This document shows, piece by piece, positions 11,682-15,237 of a stretch of 15,237 bases of DNA (within the stretch, counting starts at the first letter, position 1; each line of letters opens with the position of its first letter). Source of the DNA: a bacterium. Its GTDB lineage: Bacteria; Patescibacteriota; Minisyncoccia; Phycocordibacterales; Phycocordibacteraceae. A program made the position numbers and the translations under genes. The DNA is taken from NCBI GenBank assembly GCA_021782685.1, contig JAJXUQ010000007.1, positions 1-15,237 on the forward strand, in the 5' to 3' direction. The notes below the pieces were generated by a model, which saw only the letters and a program-made list of their open reading frames with translations, was not told the origin of the DNA and searched no databases.

Positions 11682-13151
11682 ATGGCACGCGCGGCACGAC
11701 CGCCCGTCATCGCGGTGATGGGTCACATAGATCACGGGAAGTCATCTCTCCTGGATTACATCCGGAAAGCGAATGTCGTCGCGGGAGAGGCGGGCGGCAT
11801 CACGCAGCACGTCGCCGCGTACATCGCCGAACACGACGGGCGATTCGTCACCTTCCTCGACACGCCCGGGCACGAAGCTTTCAAGGCGTTGCGTACGCGG
11901 GGCGCTTTGGCTGCGGATATCGCTATCCTCGTCGTGGCCGCGGATGAAGGCGTGATGCCGCAGACGCTCGACGCGCTCGCCGCGATCAAAGAAGCGGGTA
12001 TACCTTTCGTCATCGCGATCACCAAGATCGACAAGAACAACGCGGACATCGAGCGCACGAAGACTTCGCTCCTGGAACACGAGCTATTCCTCGAGGGGCT
12101 TGGCGGCGATATCGCTTATGCGGCGATATCCTCGAAGACCGGCGAAGGCATACCGGAGCTTCTCGATCTCGTCCTGCTCGCCGCCGACCTCGCGGAAATG
12201 ACGGCCGATACTTCCCTGCCGGCGACCGGCTTCGTGCTCGAATCGACGCAGGACCCGAAGCGTGGCGCCTCCGCGACGCTTATCGTGAAGGACGGCACGC
12301 TCACGACCGGAGGCTTCGTCGTCGCGGGCGACACGTACGCTCCGATACGTTTCATCGAAGACTTCCGCGGCCGGCGCACCGCGAGCGCAGGACCCTCGGA
12401 ACCGGCGCGCGTCTCCGGATTCAGCAAACTGCCTCCTTCCGGCGCGCCGTTCAGCATCGCGAAGAATAAGAAAGAGGCGGAAACGCTTGCCGCGGAAAAC
12501 GCGAAGGCATTTGCCGCTTCTCCGGAGCGGAGCGCGCCGACCGAGGGTATCGTGGAACTTCCGCTTGTCGTGAAAGCGGATGTCGCTGGCTCGGTCGACG
12601 CTATCGTGCACGAGCTTGCGAAGATCACCCACGAACACGTCGTCATCCGCATCATCTCTTCGGGCGTCGGCAGCGTCTCGGAGAACGACATTAAGATTGC
12701 GCATGCTTCCCTCGGCACCGTCATCGCATTCAACGTCGGGACGGACACGGTCGCGCGCGAGCTTGCGGAACGCGATGGTGTCGCCATCTTATCTTTCTCC
12801 ATAATCTACGAGCTCTCCGAAAAGGTGGCGGAACTTGTCGCGGCGCGGGCGCCGAAGATCTCGACCGAGAACGAGCTCGGGCGGGCGACAGTGCTGCGAA
12901 CCTTTTCCTCGAGCGCGAAGAAACAGGTTCTCGGCGCGCGGTACGTGTCCGGCGCGTTCTCCGTCGGCGCGCGGGTGAAAATATTGCGGCAAGACGCGGA
13001 AGTAGCCCGCGGCAGCATCAAGAATCTCCAGCAGGCGCGCGCCGACGTGAAGGAGGTGAAGACCGAAGGCGACTTCGGTACCGAAATCGAGGCTCGCGAG
13101 AACGCGCTGCCCGGCGACGAACTCGTCGCCTTCGCTATCACGGAGTCATGA
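11682..13151 (+). CDS. infB: Translation initiation factor IF-2 (minimal form without N-terminal region)
   Basis: The GTPase that brings initiator tRNA to the 30S subunit and promotes 50S joining. The 489 residues start almost at the G domain: G1 GHIDHGKS (14-21), G2 GEAGGIT (35-41), G3 DTPGH (60-64), G4 TKID (114-117, usual NKxD) and G5 SSKTGEG (150-156). Domain II follows with ATGFVLESTQDPKRGASATLIV near 181, then domain III with VVKADVAGSVDAI (296-308) and SSGVGSVSENDI (326-337), and the C-terminal fMet-tRNA-binding domain IV. The 250-400 residue N-terminal region of most bacterial IF-2s is absent, as in other reduced genomes. It has its own promoter 9 nt upstream and overlaps rbfA by ATGA. 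Confidence 0.96.
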   Translation: MARAARPPVIAVMGHIDHGKSSLLDYIRKANVVAGEAGGITQHVAAYIAEHDGRFVTFLDTPGHEAFKALRTRGALAADIAILVVAADEGVMPQTLDALAAIKEAGIPFVIAITKIDKNNADIERTKTSLLEHELFLEGLGGDIAYAAISSKTGEGIPELLDLVLLAADLAEMTADTSLPATGFVLESTQDPKRGASATLIVKDGTLTTGGFVVAGDTYAPIRFIEDFRGRRTASAGPSEPARVSGFSKLPPSGAPFSIAKNKKEAETLAAENAKAFAASPERSAPTEGIVELPLVVKADVAGSVDAIVHELAKITHEHVVIRIISSGVGSVSENDIKIAHASLGTVIAFNVGTDTVARELAERDGVAILSFSIIYELSEKVAELVAARAPKISTENELGRATVLRTFSSSAKKQVLGARYVSGAFSVGARVKILRQDAEVARGSIKNLQQARADVKEVKTEGDFGTEIEARENALPGDELVAFAITES

Positions 13152-13483
13152 TAGCTCCCGATCAGCACGGCAGGAACCGGCATGCGGATCGCGCCGCAGA
13201 AGTCATTGCGCGCGAGGCGGCTCGATTCATCGCGCGCGAAGCAGGCGGCGGATCCCTCATCACCGTCATCCGCGCGGTATCGGTAGCGCACGGGGAACGC
13301 GTCAATGTCTTCGTAAGCATTTTCCCCGAGGAAAAAGCGTCGGCCGCGCTCGCATTCCTCGAACGCCAGCGCGAAGCGTTTTCAGACCACTTGAAATCTC
13401 ACGCGCGCCTGCGCCCGCTCCCGCGCGTCGACTTCCTCCTTGATAACCGCGAAGAGCCCGGCGGCTTCCCGAAGCAATTATGA
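13148..13483 (+). CDS. rbfA: Ribosome-binding factor A
   Basis: A small KH-fold factor that matures the 30S subunit and its 16S rRNA 5' end. The 111-residue product has the family layout: an N-terminal helix RAAEVIAREAARFIAREAG (15-33), a strand pair LITVIRAVSVAHGERVNVFVSIFP (37-60) matching the usual VTxVxxSxDLxxAxVYVSxxG, a helix EKASAALAFLERQREAFSDHL, and the end LRPLPRVDFLLDN, matching the usual RxxPxLxFxxDxS. The start ATG at 13148 overlaps the infB TGA (ATGA), the usual infB-rbfA order and coupling. Family membership comes from context plus these motifs. A weak hairpin without a U-run follows at about 13490-13512. Confidence 0.88.
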   Translation: MIAPDQHGRNRHADRAAEVIAREAARFIAREAGGGSLITVIRAVSVAHGERVNVFVSIFPEEKASAALAFLERQREAFSDHLKSHARLRPLPRVDFLLDNREEPGGFPKQL

Positions 13484-13522
13484 TTGCACCTGCCCTGCTT
13501 CCGAGCGGGGGCGGTCATGTAG

Positions 13523-13528
13523 TATCAT
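13523..13528 (+). promoter_or_regulatory. -10 box for tRNA-Cys
   Basis: TATCAT in the context TGTAGTATCATC, 8 nt before the tRNA 5' end. The same 12-mer occurs at the stand-alone ASCH gene promoter. No good -35. Confidence 0.55.
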
Positions 13529-13536
13529 CAGAAAAC

Positions 13537-13609
13537 GGCCCGGTGGTGAAGTGGTAACACGGCGATCTGCAAAATCGCTATTGCGCGGGTTCGATTCCCG
13601 CCCGGGCCT
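13537..13609 (+). tRNA. tRNA-Cys (anticodon GCA)
   Basis: GGCCCGG (13537-13543) pairs with CCGGGCC (13602-13608), with discriminator T at 13609. The anticodon stem GCGAT/ATCGC encloses CTGCAAA, giving GCA at 13569-13571. T arm GCGGG-TTCGATT-CCCGC. No encoded CCA. Only 10 bp separate it from the next tRNA, so the two are likely co-transcribed. Confidence 0.96.
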
Positions 13610-13619
13610 CCCGTGCGAC

Positions 13620-13708
13620 GCCGAGGTGGCGGAATGGTAGACGCACAGGACTTAAAATCCTGAGATGGCCTAAAAACCTTCATGTGGGTTCGAGTCCCAC
13701 CCTCGGTA
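13620..13708 (+). tRNA. tRNA-Leu (anticodon TAA)
   Basis: GCCGAGG (13620-13626) pairs with CCTCGGT (13701-13707; the first pair is G-U), with discriminator A at 13708. The anticodon stem CAGGA/TCCTG encloses CTTAAAA, giving TAA at 13653-13655. The long variable arm GATGGCCTAAAAACCTTCATG is a class II feature. No encoded CCA. Confidence 0.96.
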
Positions 13709-13719
13709 CTTCCTTAGTG

Positions 13720-13792
13720 TGCGCCTACCTGGGCTCGAACCAGGGACCGTCTCCTTAAGAGGGAGCTGCTCTACCGACTGAGCTATAGGCGC
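13720..13792 (-). tRNA. tRNA-Lys (anticodon CTT)
   Basis: Minus strand. GCGCCTA (13792-13786) pairs with TAGGCGC (13727-13721), with discriminator A at 13720. The anticodon loop CTCTTAA gives CTT (13759-13757); the outermost anticodon-stem pair (27-43) is mismatched. T arm CCTGG-TTCGAGC-CCAGG. No encoded CCA. It is convergent with tRNA-Leu(TAA), 11 bp away, and divergent from tRNA-Leu(TAG). Confidence 0.95.
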
Positions 13793-13795
13793 GAA

Positions 13796-13829
13796 GTGAG
13801 GACAAAAGAACGTTAGTAATCATCCTCAC
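13796..13829. repeat. Inverted repeat between divergent tRNA-Lys and tRNA-Leu(TAG)
   Basis: GTGAGGA (13796-13802) and TCCTCAC (13823-13829) form a 7 bp inverted repeat with a 20 bp centre, just upstream of tRNA-Lys on its strand. It may be an operator or chance. Confidence 0.3.
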
Positions 13830-13851
13830 TACAGAGGATAGCAAATCATAG

Positions 13852-13857
13852 TATGCT
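13852..13857 (+). promoter_or_regulatory. -10 box for tRNA-Leu(TAG)
   Basis: TATGCT in the context TAGTATGCT, 9 nt before the tRNA 5' end. This is the same distance class as the other tRNA promoters in the window. Confidence 0.5.
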
Positions 13858-13866
13858 TTGGAAGCC

Positions 13867-13948
13867 GCTGGGGTGGCGAAACTGGTAGACGCACGAGCCT
13901 TAGGAGCTCGCGGGGCAACCCATGGAGGTTCGAGTCCTCTCTCCAGCA
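13867..13948 (+). tRNA. tRNA-Leu (anticodon TAG)
   Basis: GCTGGGG (13867-13873) pairs with CTCCAGC (13941-13947, one G-U), with discriminator A at 13948. The anticodon stem CGAGC/GCTCG encloses CTTAGGA, giving TAG at 13901-13903. Long variable arm; T loop TTCGAGT. The bases CCT follow, so no CCA is encoded. Confidence 0.95.
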
Positions 13949-13950
13949 CC

Positions 13951-13981
13951 TTGACTTTTCAGTATTTTTGTGCAATATAAA
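13951..13981 (+). promoter_or_regulatory. Promoter candidate for the SPFH gene
   Basis: TTGACT (13951-13956) is followed by the AT-rich AATATAAAT; TATAAA at 13976-13981 gives a long 19 bp spacer, and the overlapping AATATA gives 17. The T-rich stretch in between may also end the tRNA transcript. Confidence 0.5.
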
Positions 13982-14026
13982 TACTAGAAGGTCGTTCATT
14001 TCATCCACCAATGACAGGAGAGAATC

Positions 14027-15205
14027 ATGTCTTATCTATTCGCGTTAACGATGTCCCTGTTGCTTGTCGCAATACTCGGGGTGTTCTTCCCCTTCTTCTT
14101 ACAGTGGCTTGCAGAAGAGGACATCTTCTTCACTACCGTAAAAGAAGGGACGGTGAAGGCCGTCGTGCGCGGCATGCGCGGCGACTCCTCGTTCAGCCGC
14201 CTTATCATGTCTTTCGCCAACTATCATCTCAATGATCCGAAGAGCGCGTGGTACAGCGATGCATACCCTGATTGGGAAGTCCTTTATCACGGCAAGGGCA
14301 ATGAGAACGGGTTTGAAGAAGGCGATGCTCATTACGACAAACGGTCGTGGCTGCTGAGGCACCTCGGCCTTTACTGGGTCGGGTGGCCGTGGGCTGAAAG
14401 CGTGTATATCTATCAATTCGAATGGAATGAGACGTACACGAACAAAGACGGGAGCGAGAAGGTGCTGCCGCGCGCCGAGGCGACTGACTTCATCTATGTC
14501 GCCGATTTCACCTATGCCATCGTCACTGAAGGCGCGGAAACGCAAGACCGCCTTCCGACCGACGAGCTCACGCTGATAACGGTCGCGGTACGCAACCCGT
14601 ACCGGGCGCTCTTCAGCGGCGAAGATTGGATGCGACGCATCACCGCCGCGATCAATCGCCATGCCCGTAATTTCGTCGGGAATAAGACGTACATGGAACT
14701 CATCGGGAAGGATACGGGGGAGAAAGGGAGCGAGACCGGCGTGACGGATGATCGGACAGATTTCTCCGCGCCGATCATCAAGCTCAACACCCTGCTTCCT
14801 GACGATGATCCGAAGGGCCCTCGTTGCGGACTGCTCGGTCGATACGGCGTAGAGATACGCACGGCCGATCTGCAGACCGTCGAGCTTTCCGGAGACGGGA
14901 AACAGCGGCATCAGGAAGCCGCCACGAAGGCTTACGTCGCAAAACAAGACGCGGAAGCGGAGCGCACCGTAGGCCAGGCGAAAGCGGACGTCGTCGAGAT
15001 GATGGGCGAAAGAGAGGCATCCGCGCTTCGTAAACGACTCGAGGTTATCAAAGAACACGGCGAAGCGGGAATACTGCTCGCCGGATACGATGCTATCCAG
15101 GAGTCCTCGAAAGGTCCCGGCAACACGGTCGTCTGGGCGAACAACCCGCTTACCGTGCTTGCCAAGATGCTAAAACCGGAAACGAAAGGAGGTGACGAAT
15201 CATGA
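14027..15205 (+). CDS. SPFH/band-7 (flotillin-like) membrane protein
   Basis: A 392-residue membrane scaffold-type protein. Residues 3-28 form an N-terminal membrane helix (LLLVAILGVFFPFFLQWL), and EDIFFTTVKEGTVKAVVRG (31-49) begins the SPFH domain as in stomatin and prohibitin proteins. The domain extends to about 290, with the typical end GVEIRTADLQTVELSGD. An Ala/Glu/Gln/Lys-rich helix follows (about 295-345, including YVAKQDAEAERTVGQAKAD), the coiled coil through which SPFH proteins oligomerise. AGGAG 6 nt before the ATG is a good ribosome site. A Trp-rich insertion around 75-125 (WEVLYHG, WLLRHLGLYWVGWPWAES) is longer than I would expect in ordinary band-7 proteins. It is coupled by ATGA overlap to the next gene, probably a partner membrane protein. 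Confidence 0.85.
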   Translation: MSYLFALTMSLLLVAILGVFFPFFLQWLAEEDIFFTTVKEGTVKAVVRGMRGDSSFSRLIMSFANYHLNDPKSAWYSDAYPDWEVLYHGKGNENGFEEGDAHYDKRSWLLRHLGLYWVGWPWAESVYIYQFEWNETYTNKDGSEKVLPRAEATDFIYVADFTYAIVTEGAETQDRLPTDELTLITVAVRNPYRALFSGEDWMRRITAAINRHARNFVGNKTYMELIGKDTGEKGSETGVTDDRTDFSAPIIKLNTLLPDDDPKGPRCGLLGRYGVEIRTADLQTVELSGDGKQRHQEAATKAYVAKQDAEAERTVGQAKADVVEMMGEREASALRKRLEVIKEHGEAGILLAGYDAIQESSKGPGNTVVWANNPLTVLAKMLKPETKGGDES

Positions 15206-15237
15206 GTGCATTGTTTTGGGTTACCGGCATATTTGTT
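15202..15237 (+). CDS. Start of a gene coupled to the SPFH gene (cut by the window edge)
   Basis: Only 12 codons are visible, MSALFWVTGIFV, a hydrophobic start suggesting a membrane protein. The ATG overlaps the SPFH stop (ATGA), and AAAGGAGGTGA (15185-15195) before it is a near-perfect match to the 16S anti-Shine-Dalgarno, so strong coupled translation is expected. Function cannot be judged from the visible part. Confidence 0.7.
   Translation, partial: MSALFWVTGIFV

Noticed and set aside
13490..13512. Hairpin after rbfA as a Rho-independent terminator
   Set aside because: The stem is short with a G-U pair and is not followed by a T-run.

Overview
The window (about 57% GC by eye) looks like a chromosomal segment of a Candidate Phyla Radiation bacterium, most likely a Parcubacteria/Patescibacteria lineage. 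This is inferred from gene content and style, not from a search. Supporting signs are an IF-2 without its N-terminal region, a Cys-less bL33, a VirB2-like pilin fused to a muramidase-like domain, an HtrA-like pseudoprotease, an SPFH membrane protein, very short intergenic gaps, six tRNA genes with no encoded CCA end, and many apparently leaderless genes whose -10 box lies only 6-9 nt before the ATG.

Layout. 1-382: start of parB (minus), sharing a 37 bp divergent promoter region with tRNA-Leu(CAA). 540-2122: a 2-Cys peroxiredoxin (minus) and miaA (plus) diverge from a palindromic -10 element. 2085-3667: a two-gene minus-strand unit (pilin/lytic-transglycosylase-like protein, then a single-pass membrane protein) coupled by an ATGA overlap; its last gene overlaps the miaA 3' end by 38 bp. 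3745-4110: tRNA-Trp, then about 140 bp of consecutive strong hairpins, an orphan tRNA 3'-end-like fragment, and a Rho-independent terminator. 4133-6719: an accessory-looking block with a GNAT-ASCH fusion protein, a stand-alone ASCH protein, and an unrecognised 162-residue protein behind a long structured leader and ahead of a clear terminator. 6725-11574: minus-strand block in the order cysteine desulfurase, HtrA-like pseudoprotease, Clp/Hsp100 ATPase, then rpmG with its own promoter. 11682-13483: infB-rbfA operon (plus). 13537-13948: tRNA cluster Cys(GCA), Leu(UAA), Lys(CUU, opposite strand), Leu(UAG). 14027-15237: an SPFH protein translationally coupled to a next gene cut by the window edge.

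Functional themes are translation and tRNA maturation (miaA, infB, rbfA, rpmG, six tRNAs, and probably cysteine desulfurase for tRNA thiolation), protein quality control (Hsp100 ATPase), oxidative defence (peroxiredoxin), cell envelope (pilin/muramidase, SPFH) and chromosome partition (ParB). The most notable observations are an Hsp100 protein with a ClpB-length middle domain but an IGF tripeptide where ClpC carries its ClpP-docking loop, the hairpin array after tRNA-Trp, and the GNAT-ASCH/ASCH neighbourhood. No CRISPR array, insertion sequence, rRNA or integrase gene was seen.
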